Assembly (NCBI RefSeq): GCF_000740795.1
Contig: NZ_JGYG01000005.1
Span: 95,568 to 159,567 of the forward strand
Direction: 5' to 3'
From: Haematobacter massiliensis
Lineage (GTDB): Bacteria; Pseudomonadota; Alphaproteobacteria; Rhodobacterales; Rhodobacteraceae
DNA: 64,000 nt
The notes under the pieces were generated by a model. The model made no database searches. It worked only from the letters and a program-made list of their open reading frames with translations, and was not told where the DNA came from. Shown here in pieces: positions 25,199-33,758 of this stretch. Within the stretch, counting starts at the first letter, position 1. Every line of letters starts with the position of its first letter. Position numbers and translations under genes: made by a program.

Positions 25199-26185
25199 TC
25201 AGGGAGCGGCGTTCCCCTCTTTCCCGCTCTTGGTCTTCAGCAAAGAGACGATGACCCCCGCGCCCAGAATGGCGAAGGTGATGCCGAGCGACCATACCGG
25301 CGGGAACTTCTCCCACCCCATCAGGTCTGCGATGAAGATCTTGGAGCCGATGAACACCAGCAGGAGCGACAGCGCGTATTTCAGATAGGCGAAACGGTGA
25401 AGGATCGCCGCCAGAGCGAAGAACAGCGCGCGGAGACCAAGAATGGCGAAAATGTTCGACGTGTAGACGATGAACGGCTCCGTCGTGATCGTGAAAACGG
25501 CGGGGACGGAGTCCACTGCAAAGATCAGGTCCGCGAATTCGATCATCACCAGCGCAAGGAACAATGGCGTGGCATAGCGTACCATCCGTCCCGCACTGTC
25601 GGGCAGCTTGACAAAGAACGCGTTGCCGTGGAGTTCGTCCGTGACGCGCATGTGCTTGCGGGCGAAGCGCAGGAGCGGATTACGGCTCAGGTCAGGCTCC
25701 TCATCGTCTCCGGCAAAAAACATCTTGATGCCGGTGAAGATCAGGAACACCGCAAAGACGTATAGCACCCAGTGATAGTTCGATACGATCGTGGCCCCCA
25801 GCCCGATCATGATCCCGCGCAGCACGATGACGCCCAGAATACCCCAGAACAGCACGCGGTGCTGATATTTCCTCGGGATGGCGAAAAAGCTGAAGATCAG
25901 CGCAATGACGAAGATGTTGTCCAGCGCGAGCGTCTTCTCCACCACGAACGCGGTGAGGTATTGCGCCGTCGCTTCGGGCGTCATCTGCCACCAGACAAAG
26001 CCTGCGAAGGAGAGGCCGAGCGTGATGTAGAAGAGCGACATCTTCAGGCTGGCCGCGATCTCGATCTCCTTGTCTTCCTTGTGGAAGACGCCGAGATCCA
26101 GCGCGAGAAGGGTCAGGACGATGCCCATGAACACCAGCCACATCCAGACCGGTGTTCCCATGAAGAGTGAAGTAAGTATATCCAT
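25199..26185 (-). CDS. TerC/Alx-family membrane protein
   Basis: A 328-residue integral membrane protein with about nine membrane segments. The start MDILTSLFMGTPVWMWLVF and the segments LDLGVFHKEDKEI, EKTLALDNIFVIALIFSFF and FADLIFAVDSVPAVF are hallmarks of the TerC/Alx family, which exports manganese and helps metalation of exported proteins. The conserved acidic residues of the DNIFV and FAVDS motifs are present. The frame is open to 26278, but the ATG at 26185 yields the typical N-terminus. The upstream leader can fold into hairpins, see 26186-26684. Confidence 0.9.
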   Translation of the reverse strand: MDILTSLFMGTPVWMWLVFMGIVLTLLALDLGVFHKEDKEIEIAASLKMSLFYITLGLSFAGFVWWQMTPEATAQYLTAFVVEKTLALDNIFVIALIFSFFAIPRKYQHRVLFWGILGVIVLRGIMIGLGATIVSNYHWVLYVFAVFLIFTGIKMFFAGDDEEPDLSRNPLLRFARKHMRVTDELHGNAFFVKLPDSAGRMVRYATPLFLALVMIEFADLIFAVDSVPAVFTITTEPFIVYTSNIFAILGLRALFFALAAILHRFAYLKYALSLLLVFIGSKIFIADLMGWEKFPPVWSLGITFAILGAGVIVSLLKTKSGKEGNAAP

Positions 26186-26684
26186 ATCCGAATCCGACCT
26201 CTTTTCCGCATAAACGCGCGAGATCGGCGGATCGTGCCAGGGCCAACCTCGAGCAAGCTCGAAGTGGTCCGACATCACGGCGCAACGCCGTCAGAGGGGC
26301 CCGGTCCACGGCGATAAGATAGCAAAGGCCATGCCGCTTTCAACCGGGACGGCTGACGTGCGGCTGCGGCAAAGTGACCCTGTCGTGCATATCTCGCTCA
26401 CGGCGCAACGGCTCGTCCAACGAGCGAAGACGGGTTCACCCCGGTCGAATAGGGGTGGCGGGTCGCCGACCCGGTCAGGCCCGTCCTCGCCGGCCAGGGC
26501 GAGCGGCTGCGGGCCCGCAACGCCGCGCAGAAGGTTACACACGCCGCTACCGTGATCCCCGCTGAGCAAGACACCGAGCCGGACATCCCAGCCTGACTGG
26601 AAGACGATGGATCATGCCATGGAGATGGCGTGCGCAATACCATCGTCTCAGGCAATGATTTTTTTCAGCAGCACATTTCGCGCA
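26186..26684 (-). other. leader and non-coding region upstream of the TerC-like gene
   Basis: Read on the reverse strand, the leader contains two good hairpins within 100 bases of the TerC start: ACGGCG-TTG-CGCCGT, and CCACTTCGAGC pairing with GCTCGAGGTTGG across TT. TerC genes are often controlled by the manganese riboswitch yybP-ykoY, but I cannot find its conserved GGGGAGUAGC loop here. The rest, to 26684, has no recognisable gene. Confidence 0.35.
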
Positions 26685-26722
26685 GCCTCCAATCGGGGAA
26701 GGTGCCTTCCCCGATTGGAGGC
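26685..26722. repeat. perfect 18-bp inverted repeat with a 2-base centre
   Basis: GCCTCCAATCGGGGAAGG is followed by TG and then its exact reverse complement. It lies about 115 bp upstream of the DUF1330 gene and downstream of nothing on the forward strand. As RNA it would form a very stable hairpin; as DNA it is a near-cruciform palindrome. It is not followed by a T run on the forward strand. The role is unknown. Confidence 0.6.
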
Positions 26723-26838
26723 GCTGAGAACCCTTAGCTTTTCATCGAAGCCGCGTGACATGCGAAGGCAGCTTCACCATTCTGCCTCTTGCCGACCGCC
26801 GTCCTTCGACCGCAGCGGCAGTAAGGGAGAGAGACCGA

Positions 26839-27165
26839 ATGACCGCATTCCTGATCGCCGAGGTGAAGGTCACCGATGATACCTGGGTTCCTGACTATGC
26901 TGCGCGCGTCCATGACATCGCTGCCCGGCACGGCGGACGCTACCTTTCGCGCAGTGGGAACATCGAAACCCTGGAAGGCGCTGCGACGGATGAGACGTTG
27001 ATCGCCCTGATCCAGTTTCCCGATCGCGCGGCCGCTCATGCGTTTGCCAACGACCCCGAGTATGCGCCTTTCGGGACGGCGCGGCAGAAAGGGTCGGTCA
27101 GCCATTTCCGTGTAATCGACGATACGGATTTGGCGGGTGCCATTCCGTACCTGCCCAAGCCCTGA
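26839..27165 (+). CDS. DUF1330 domain protein
   Basis: A 108-residue dimeric ferredoxin-like fold protein. The start FLIAEVKVTDDTWVPDY, the middle HGGRYLSRSGNIETLEG and the segment LIQFPDRAAAHAFANDPEY are the standard DUF1330 pattern. A GGGAGAGAGA Shine-Dalgarno-like tract is just upstream. The biochemical function of the family is unknown. The gene stands alone and is bracketed by two long inverted repeats (26685-26722 and 27190-27240). Confidence 0.88.
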   Translation: MTAFLIAEVKVTDDTWVPDYAARVHDIAARHGGRYLSRSGNIETLEGAATDETLIALIQFPDRAAAHAFANDPEYAPFGTARQKGSVSHFRVIDDTDLAGAIPYLPKP

Positions 27166-27179
27166 CAACACTTTCATAG

Positions 27180-28175
27180 TTATTCCCATCCGGCCGGTGG
27201 CTTGGGGCGTCTTATCATCACGGCCCAAGCCACCGGCCGGGCGCTGCCGAACGAGTACGAATTCTGACAGGCGATCACCAACCCGCAGCAGGCTTCTGCG
27301 GCCAACCGGCTAGTGCGCCTGATACCTCGCTGCAACCAGAGCTTGAAAAGGCTGGCCGAGGGCTTCTGATTTCTGCGCTCTGGCTGGACAATCCAGAAGC
27401 TCTCCTCGGTTGCAACCGGCGGCCCGAAAGGACACCAGAGCTGTCCTGTCAAGATTTCCCCCTCCACATAAAGCGCGGGAACCAGAGCGATGCCCAGACC
27501 ATGGATGGCGGCGGATATAAGCGCCTTACTGTTGTCAAAGCGCGGGCCGATAATCGCACCGCTGTGCTTCTGGCCGGCCAGCCGGAGCCACGTCAGCCAC
27601 AGGTTCGGTCGACTGGAGTTCTGCAATGTCCGCATCCTACCGAAGTCGGGATGCTCCGGCGCCTTGTCGCGAGGGATCAGAACAGGGGAGGCGACCGCAA
27701 GGATCAGTTCCCCGATGAGTTTCTGGTAATGGGCCCGCGCCACGACCGCGGAGGATGACGAGATCCGCGTCGGTATCCTCAAATTTGACATGGCCATCAG
27801 TATTTCCGAGCTCAACCATCGCGGTCGGGTTCGCATCAATGAAGCCTGCGAGCCGTGGTGTCAGCCAGCGAGAGGCAAAGGCGGGCAAACTGTCGGTCGT
27901 CGAGCTTGCGACCCCGGACTGTACCGATCGACGCCTGCTCGATCTGATCCAGCAGGACTGTGATATCCGCAAGACAGCTGCTGCCCGCCTGTGTCAGAAC
28001 GATGCGCGAGCCGATCCTCTCGAACAACCGCACGCCAAGCAGGTTCTCCAGATTGGTGATCCGCCGGCTTACACCTCTCTGGCTGATGGCATGTCTTCGC
28101 CAGCCTTGGTGAAACTGCCGTAGCGTGCCGCAGATTCGAACGCCTGAAGCGCGGAGAGCGAGGGCTACCTCTCAT
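27180..28175 (-). pseudogene. LysR-family regulator (GcvA-like), multiply frameshifted
   Basis: Pieces of one LysR protein are spread over three reverse-strand frames. The helix-turn-helix starts as PSLSALQAFESAARYGSFTK and continues in another frame as GVSRRITNLENLLGVRLFER and IGSRIVLTQAG. The ligand domain gives LPAFASRWLTPRLAGFIDAN, and after a further shift GPRFDNSKALISAAIHGLG and VPALYVEGEILTGQLWCPF. At least three frame changes are needed, so the gene is not functional. The order and spacing match GcvA-type regulators about 300 residues long. It is divergent from the transporter relic at 28191. Confidence 0.82.
27190..27240. repeat. perfect 17-bp inverted repeat downstream of the DUF1330 gene
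   Basis: CCGGCCGGTGGCTTGGG (27190-27206) and its exact reverse complement (27224-27240) enclose 17 bases. It lies 24 bp after the DUF1330 stop and inside the 3' tail of the LysR pseudogene. It may act as a terminator-like structure, although there is no T tract, or mark the edge of an inserted or rearranged segment. Confidence 0.6.
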
Positions 28176-28184
28176 GAGAGGTAG
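28165..28184. promoter_or_regulatory. 20-bp perfect palindrome at the LysR pseudogene start
   Basis: CTACCTCTCATGAGAGGTAG reads the same on both strands and includes the presumed start codon of the LysR pseudogene. It lies in the gap to the divergent transporter relic. It could be the old operator of the regulator, but chance cannot be excluded. Confidence 0.4.
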
Positions 28185-28190
28185 TCATGA

Positions 28191-28943
28191 CGACGTGCGC
28201 CTTTCAAGCATTTTACAACGCAGCGGTCCCAGGTCACATCGAGCAATCGCCTTGCTGACCATGAGAACGACCAATGCGCCATAGGACTGTCGGAGGAAGC
28301 CCTGCTGGCGACCGTCGTCTTTTCCGCGGCTCCCCCGCTGAGTTCCGCCCCCGCGATCGCGCTGATGCTGGGCCATGACGCGCGGCTCGCGATGCGGCTG
28401 ATGTTGACGGGAACCCTGCTCTCTCCGGTAATGGTTCCCGTGAGCTTCTGGATGGCGGACTTGTCCGGCACGCTACCCTTTGCCCTGAGGACCGGCGCCA
28501 TGCTGGCGGGCGGAGTTTTTCTCGGTCTGGGGATGTGCCGTTTGCTCGGGTCCGAGCGTCTTGCGGCCGAAGCCCGCGCGCTTGACGGCGTTGCGACCGC
28601 CTTGATGCTGGCGTTCCTGCTGCCGGTGATCGACGGGCTTGGCGCGCGTATCCTCTCCATGCCGGGTCTGGCGCTGGAGCTTGCGGCGCTGGCCTGCGCT
28701 CTAAATTTCGGCGGCAACCTGCTGCTTCGAACGTTCGCAAGGGACCGCGCCTCTACCCCTTCCGCCGCGAGTGCGGGGCTGGTGTTCGGAAATCGCAATG
28801 TCTCGGTGGTTCTTGCGGCGCTGCCGGGTCCGACAGTCGCCCTTTTCGTCGGCCTCGCCCAGTTGCCGATTTACCTGACGCCTGTACTCCTTGGCTTTTA
28901 CGACAGGTTCGTGTCCAGATGTCGCCTTTCATCGGAATCCTGA
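28191..28943 (+). pseudogene. bile acid:sodium symporter-like transporter, N-terminally lost
   Basis: A forward frame open from 28191 contains ALLATVVFSAAPPLSSAPAI and a series of hydrophobic segments up to LPIYLTPVLLGFYDRF. This corresponds to the C-terminal half or two thirds of BASS-type carriers, with their crossover-helix region. There is no room for the N-terminal segments before the divergent LysR relic, and the first 30 residues of the frame do not look like a membrane protein. The remaining open frame begins at an internal ATG (28365). It is best regarded as a truncated gene. Confidence 0.6.
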
Positions 28944-29566
28944 GCCTCGACACGCGCTTCCCCCGGATCATGGGCGATGTCGGGGATCCCGCGAGCTACC
29001 ACTTGCCCGCGCGCGTTCGAATGGTCAGCGGCGTCGGCAGTCCCAACATTGTCCGCGAAGAACGCCAGTCGGCAGAGGTTGTGGCACGCTTCATCAACGC
29101 CGCGCGCGACGGGAGGCAGAGGGCGCGGTCCTTATCACCTCGACCTGTGGATTTCTCATGCTCTTGCAGGATGAGATTGCCCGAGCCGTTCGGGTGCCTG
29201 TGCTGCTTTCCTGCCTCACGCTGATCCCCATCATACGCCGGCTGACGGGGGATCGCCCCTTGGGGATTCTGACGGCCTCCGCGCGCGATCTCGGGACGCA
29301 GGCCCTTGCGAGAGCCGGATGCTCCGGCCTGCAGATAGATGTCGCCGCTATGGAGCAGCACCGGATTTTCGCCGAAACCTTGCTCCCACCAAAATCCGCG
29401 CAGCTCGCGACGCTGGACCCCATGGCCATGAGCGCTGCCGTCACGGATGTCGCACGGAAGATGATCGCCGCTCATCCGGATATCGCGGCGCTGATTCTCG
29501 CAGCTGCGCTCAGCGGCCGGACGGCCCGTGTACTCGATCCTCGACGGACCACGTCTCATCGCCTGA
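28919..29566 (+). pseudogene. aspartate/glutamate racemase-family protein, two frameshifts
   Basis: The gene begins at ATG 28919 with MSPFIGILSLDTRFPRIMGD and GVGSPNIVREERQSAEVV. A shift near 29115 is needed to continue as EGAVLITSTCGFLMLLQDEI and RVPVLLSCLTLIPII. A second shift near 29515 leads to RPVYSILDGPRLIA and a stop at 29564. The catalytic cysteine of the STCGF motif is intact, but the frame is broken. It would belong to the Asp/Glu/hydantoin racemase family. With the transporter and LysR relics it once formed a small amino acid or hydantoin locus. Confidence 0.78.
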
Positions 29567-29795
29567 CCGGCGGTCAGGCACCGAGCCCCGCGGATCGATA
29601 AAGGCCACTTCGAAGGGCGCTTAAGCGATGCCGTACATACCGGCTCGCGCCCCACTCCTATTACAAACATGTCTCCGTGCAACTGCGCCGGTCTGCGTCC
29701 TATGCCACTACAGATTGTCTGACAATATTTCCTTTGATAAGGTCTCAGGCAAATCAAACGCTGAGGCCCCGGCTCGACAGCGGAAGGAGATGAAC

Positions 29796-30986
29796 ATGAC
29801 ACATACACTCGAACGTGCGGGACTGTCCGACCGGGCGCTGGACATGGCGGACCGGGTGGAGCGGTTCGTCCTGGATATTGTCGCGCCGTATGAGAAGGAT
29901 CCGCGCCGCACGTCGCACGGGCCGAAGGATGAGCTGGTCACGGAACTGAAGGGGTTGGCCCGTCAGGCGGGGGTACTCACCCCGCATATCCTGCCCGACG
30001 GGAGCCATCTGACGCAGAGGGAAACGGCGGCGGTTCTGATCCGTTCCGGGCTCTCGCCCCTTGGCCCATTGGCCTGCAACACCGCAGCGCCGGATGAGGG
30101 CAACATGTATCTGCTGGGCCATGTCGCCTCCCCCGCGCTGAAGACGCAGTTCCTTCAGCCGATGATCGAGGGAGAGAAACGCTCCTGCTTCCTGATGACC
30201 GAACCTGCAGAGGATGGCGGCGCGGGATCGGACCCGTCGATGATGCTGACGACCTGCCGGCCTGACGGCAACCACTGGGTCATCGACGGGCGGAAGACCT
30301 TCATCACCGGAGCGGACGGTGCGGGCGTCGGCATCGTCATGGCGAAATCGGACGAGGGCGCCTGCATGTTTCTCGTCGACCTTCCCCACCCGGCCATTCG
30401 GATAGAGCGGGTGCTGGACACCATCGACAGCTCGATGCCGGGAGGCCATGCCACGGTGCGGATCGACAATCTCCGCCTGCCCGCGGATCAGATGCTGGGT
30501 GAGAGCGGGGAGGGTTTCCGCTACGCGCAGGTCCGTCTGTCCCCTGCTCGGCTCAGCCACTGCATGCGCTGGCTTGGCGCCTGCGTCCGGGCGAACGAGA
30601 TCGCTACGACCTATGCCAACCGCCGCATGGCCTTCGGTAAGCCGCTCATCGACCATGAAGGTGTCGGGTTCATGCTGGCGGAGAACATGATCGACCTGAA
30701 GCAGGCCGAGCTGATGATCTACTGGTGCGCGGATGTGCTGGACACCGGCACTCTTGGCACGGCGGAAAGTTCGATGGCCAAGGTCGCGGTGTCGGAGGCA
30801 CTGATGCGGGTCGCAGACCGCTGCGTGCAGATGATGGGGGGTCGGGGGGTCACCGAAGATACCATCGTCGAACAGGTCTTCCGCGAGATCCGGGCCTTTC
30901 GCATCTATGACGGGCCGACGGAGGTACACAAATGGTCGCTCGCCAAGAAGATCAAGCGCGACTGGAAGAAAAGGCAGACGGTATGA
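29796..30986 (+). CDS. acyl-CoA dehydrogenase
   Basis: A 396-residue FAD-dependent acyl-CoA dehydrogenase. Recognisable are CFLMTEPAEDGGAGSDPSMM (FAD/substrate loop), GNHWVIDGRKTFITGADGA, and the C-terminal MMGGRGVTEDTIVEQVFREIRA with IYDGPTEVHKWSLAKKI. An AAGGAG element lies six bases upstream of the ATG at 29796, while another ATG two codons earlier directly abuts it and is less likely. The sequence resembles the ACAD10/ACAD11 and LvaC-type group. Its stop overlaps the start of a kinase-like gene, so the two act together. Confidence 0.9.
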   Translation: MTHTLERAGLSDRALDMADRVERFVLDIVAPYEKDPRRTSHGPKDELVTELKGLARQAGVLTPHILPDGSHLTQRETAAVLIRSGLSPLGPLACNTAAPDEGNMYLLGHVASPALKTQFLQPMIEGEKRSCFLMTEPAEDGGAGSDPSMMLTTCRPDGNHWVIDGRKTFITGADGAGVGIVMAKSDEGACMFLVDLPHPAIRIERVLDTIDSSMPGGHATVRIDNLRLPADQMLGESGEGFRYAQVRLSPARLSHCMRWLGACVRANEIATTYANRRMAFGKPLIDHEGVGFMLAENMIDLKQAELMIYWCADVLDTGTLGTAESSMAKVAVSEALMRVADRCVQMMGGRGVTEDTIVEQVFREIRAFRIYDGPTEVHKWSLAKKIKRDWKKRQTV

Positions 30987-32050
30987 GCACGACGGGCGGC
31001 GACGCGAATCTCGGCGCAGGACCGGTGCGGGAGGGCTTCCACTTCGACGAAGCGGCCCTGAGCCGCTGGATGGCGGAAAACGTGCCGGATTTTGCCGGCC
31101 CGATGACGGTACTTCAGTTCAACGGCGGTCAGTCCAACCCGACCTATCGGCTCCACACGCCGAACCGCGACTATGTGCTCCGCCGGAAACCGGCTGGGCA
31201 ACTCGCAGCCGGTGCGCATGCGGTGGACCGGGAAGCGCGGATACTCAAGGCACTGGGAGGTGCAGGCTTCCCCGTGGCGCATGTTCATGGCCTGTGTATG
31301 GATGAGACCGTCATCGGCAGCTGGTTCTATGTCATGGAACTGGTGGAGGGGCGCATCTTCTGGGACGCGGGGTTCATAGAACTGCCGAAGGCGGAGCGGC
31401 GGGCCTACTACGAGGAGATGAACCGGACCATTGCCCGCCTTCACGGGTTGGACTATGCCGCGATCGGGCTGGCCGACTATGGCAAGCCCGCCAGCTACTT
31501 CGAGCGGCAGATCACCCGCTGGAGCAAATCCTACCTCGCCGATACCGATGCCGGACGGGATCCGGGAATGGATCGGATCGTCGAGTGGCTACCGACGGCC
31601 ATACCTCCGGGAGACGAAACGAGTCTCGTCCACGGGGATTTCCGCTGCGACAACATGATCTTCCATCCAACGGAACCCCGCATCCTCGCCGTGCTGGACT
31701 GGGAGCTTTCCACGCTTGGCCATCCGCTGGCGGATTTTGCCTATCACGCCATGATGTACCGCATGCCGCAGGACATCGTGGCAGGCATCGGCGGGCGGGA
31801 TCCCGTGGCGCTCGGCCTGCCGACGGAGGAGGAGTATATCACGATGTATTGCCGAAACACTGGCCGAAGCGACCTGCCGCATTACGACTTCTATATCGCG
31901 TTCAACTTCTTTCGCATGGCGGCGATCTTCCACGGGATCAAAGGCCGCGTCGCGCGCGGGCAAGCCGCCTCCGCCAATGCCGCGCAGCGGGTGCAGGCCT
32001 ATCCCCGGCTCGTGAATCTTGCTCTCGATGCGATGAACAAATGCCGCTGA
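30983..32050 (+). CDS. APH-type phosphotransferase (ACAD10/11-like kinase)
   Basis: A 355-residue aminoglycoside phosphotransferase-fold kinase. It shows FNGGQSNPTYRL (glycine-rich loop), the lysine-containing YVLRRKPAGQL, the catalytic LVHGDFRCDNMIFHP and the metal-binding AVLDWELSTLGHPLADFAY. In eukaryotic ACAD10/ACAD11 this domain is fused to an acyl-CoA dehydrogenase, and in Pseudomonas levulinate catabolism the pair phosphorylates and then eliminates a 4-hydroxyl from an acyl-CoA. The ATG at 30983 overlaps the stop of the dehydrogenase gene. The product is inferred to phosphorylate a hydroxyacyl-CoA. Confidence 0.9.
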   Translation: MSTTGGDANLGAGPVREGFHFDEAALSRWMAENVPDFAGPMTVLQFNGGQSNPTYRLHTPNRDYVLRRKPAGQLAAGAHAVDREARILKALGGAGFPVAHVHGLCMDETVIGSWFYVMELVEGRIFWDAGFIELPKAERRAYYEEMNRTIARLHGLDYAAIGLADYGKPASYFERQITRWSKSYLADTDAGRDPGMDRIVEWLPTAIPPGDETSLVHGDFRCDNMIFHPTEPRILAVLDWELSTLGHPLADFAYHAMMYRMPQDIVAGIGGRDPVALGLPTEEEYITMYCRNTGRSDLPHYDFYIAFNFFRMAAIFHGIKGRVARGQAASANAAQRVQAYPRLVNLALDAMNKCR

Positions 32051-32545
32051 ACCGGCGCCCGGCAGCATGCCCTGCAACTGCCGGTTTCAACACAAACTGG
32101 CCAGACGGAGCGCCGTCTGCACGACAATCCTGAACCCGGAACGCGCATCATCCAATCGAACAGGCCCCGCCGGCTGCCGCATTGTCGAGCAGTTTGCGCC
32201 CCCGTCGTCATACGGGCGCGTCTCTCTCGCCGTATCCAGGGCCTCGCCGGCTCTGGCACAGGACCGGCTTTCCAGCCGGTCTTGGCCGGTGTCGCGCGTC
32301 ATCCAGACCAGGGCCAGAGCCTAGGGTCTAAGCACATGAGTCTCCAGCAACCAGATCCACATCCCTGACCTATCATCCCTGTGGCCATCCGCCCCTGCTG
32401 CACGGATGAGCAGCACGCCGGGTGGTCCCGCGTGCTGCAAGCCATGCGGAGCGCAGCCCTACGGCTTGTCGTCACCCGTGTGTCGCAACATTACGGTGGC
32501 ACCCCAAGGCATCCGCCGCCGCGGTGAACCCTTGTCGCATCATCA
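32051..32545. other. convergent gap with a folded element
   Basis: No gene is recognised between the kinase and glyoxalase-family genes. A nested fold is present: GGCTCTGGC (32249-32257) pairs with GCCAGAGCC (32313-32321) and encloses the hairpin GACCGGCT-TTCC-AGCCGGTC (32262-32281). This could be a structured RNA, a strong bidirectional terminator or an element end. Confidence 0.4.
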
Positions 32546-32941
32546 CTACAGATAACGTCCGGCGCGCTGCAGCACCTCTATTTCGTAACCGTCCGGATCC
32601 TGAATGAAGAAAAACTTCGCAATCACCTCGCCCCCCGGCGCGAAATCGACGAGCTTTCGGGGCTCAAAACCCTGCTGCGTCAACCGCGCATGCTCGCTGA
32701 CGACATCATCGACGGAAACACCCAGATGGCCATAACCGTTGCCACGCTCGTAAGGTTCTTCCCGCCCCTTGTTCACCGTCAGCTCAAGCTCAAACGTGCT
32801 CTCGGCATTCGCGAGGTAGAGCAGTGTGAAGCTTTCGAAATCCAGCCGGTCCGCAACTTTCAGCCCGAAGGCTCGGTTGTAGAAATCGACAGACCGCGCT
32901 TCGTCCCTCACCCGGATCATGGAATGGATCATTTTCGCCAT
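32546..32941 (-). CDS. VOC/glyoxalase I-family protein
   Basis: A 131-residue two-module VOC protein. It reads MIHSMIRVRDEARSVDFYNR, FTLLYLANAESTFELELTVN, YGHLGVSVDDVV and FFFIQDPDGYEIEVLQ. The metal ligands expected for glyoxalase I are present: H in the start segment, E in the FELEL segment, H in GHLGV and E in YEIEV. It likely converts the methylglyoxal-glutathione hemithioacetal to S-lactoylglutathione. The ATG at 32941 has an AGGAGAG site upstream. The frame extends further to 32989 but without such a site. Confidence 0.85.
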   Translation of the reverse strand: MAKMIHSMIRVRDEARSVDFYNRAFGLKVADRLDFESFTLLYLANAESTFELELTVNKGREEPYERGNGYGHLGVSVDDVVSEHARLTQQGFEPRKLVDFAPGGEVIAKFFFIQDPDGYEIEVLQRAGRYL

Positions 32942-33758
32942 GGTCACTCTCCTTGCTGCCAACGAAAACCGCTTTCGACCGGCGGGCATTGCGTCATCTT
33001 ACCGCCTATTTCGTGAATCCGGGCGGTGGCCGTCCCGCACATATCGCATGGGCGCGCTTGCCAGACCAGCCGAAGCCGCGCCGGGCCCGGCGCCCCTGCG
33101 CCGCCCTACCTGATGCTTTGAAGGACGAGGCGGGAGCGTCGTGGCAGCGATAGTCCCGGCCTTTCTGTAAAGCTCCGAAATCGCCTTGTCCAAGGGGGCA
33201 GAAACGGCGTCTGTGCACATGGCCTGATCGGTAACCATCTGACATGGGATCGCTCGAAACGCCACTTCCAGTTAGGTCAAAGCGCTCCCTTCTGCCTGAG
33301 CCGAAGGGCCCAGGGTGGTATCCGCATCCCTCCGGGAACATCCGTGTCGCCCGCACCGCGAAGTGCTTACCGGAGGTTGCGCTGATCTCGAACAAGCGCC
33401 GTGTGTCAGTACCTCGATACTCCCCTTCGATTGCCTCTCCGCATGGATCAGGGCTTCTTCGGCGGGGCCGCTACACGCCAGGGCATCTTTCTCACCGCCT
33501 TCTTTCAGGAGGAGTGGACAACTGGCCCACAACCACGGAGCCCTTCCTCTCGATCCTGTCGGCGGCGGCTCGTTACCCTGTGCTCGTCCTGCATGGGATG
33601 CACTTCGCACGGGAGGTTGCAGGCCGTATCTGCTTCCTGCAAAACGTCAGTGTCAATGAACACGGTCCGTCGTTCGACCTTCGATGCGCCGCAGAGGGTG
33701 AGGAGACAGACCCTCCTGCAATGCGTGGTCGCGGCAGGCCATCCTCGGAGAGGATCCT
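32942..33758. other. gene-free stretch upstream of the P1 peptidase
   Basis: About 815 bp. Several frames are open for 90-195 codons on both strands, but none resembles a protein family and their compositions are those of random GC-rich sequence. No clear repeats were found. It may contain decayed coding sequence. Confidence 0.45.

Noticed and set aside
26186..26340. yybP-ykoY manganese riboswitch upstream of the TerC-like gene
   Set aside because: The gene family and the hairpins invite it, but the conserved GGGGAGUAGC loop and the pairing of the outer stem cannot be found; recorded only as a folded leader.
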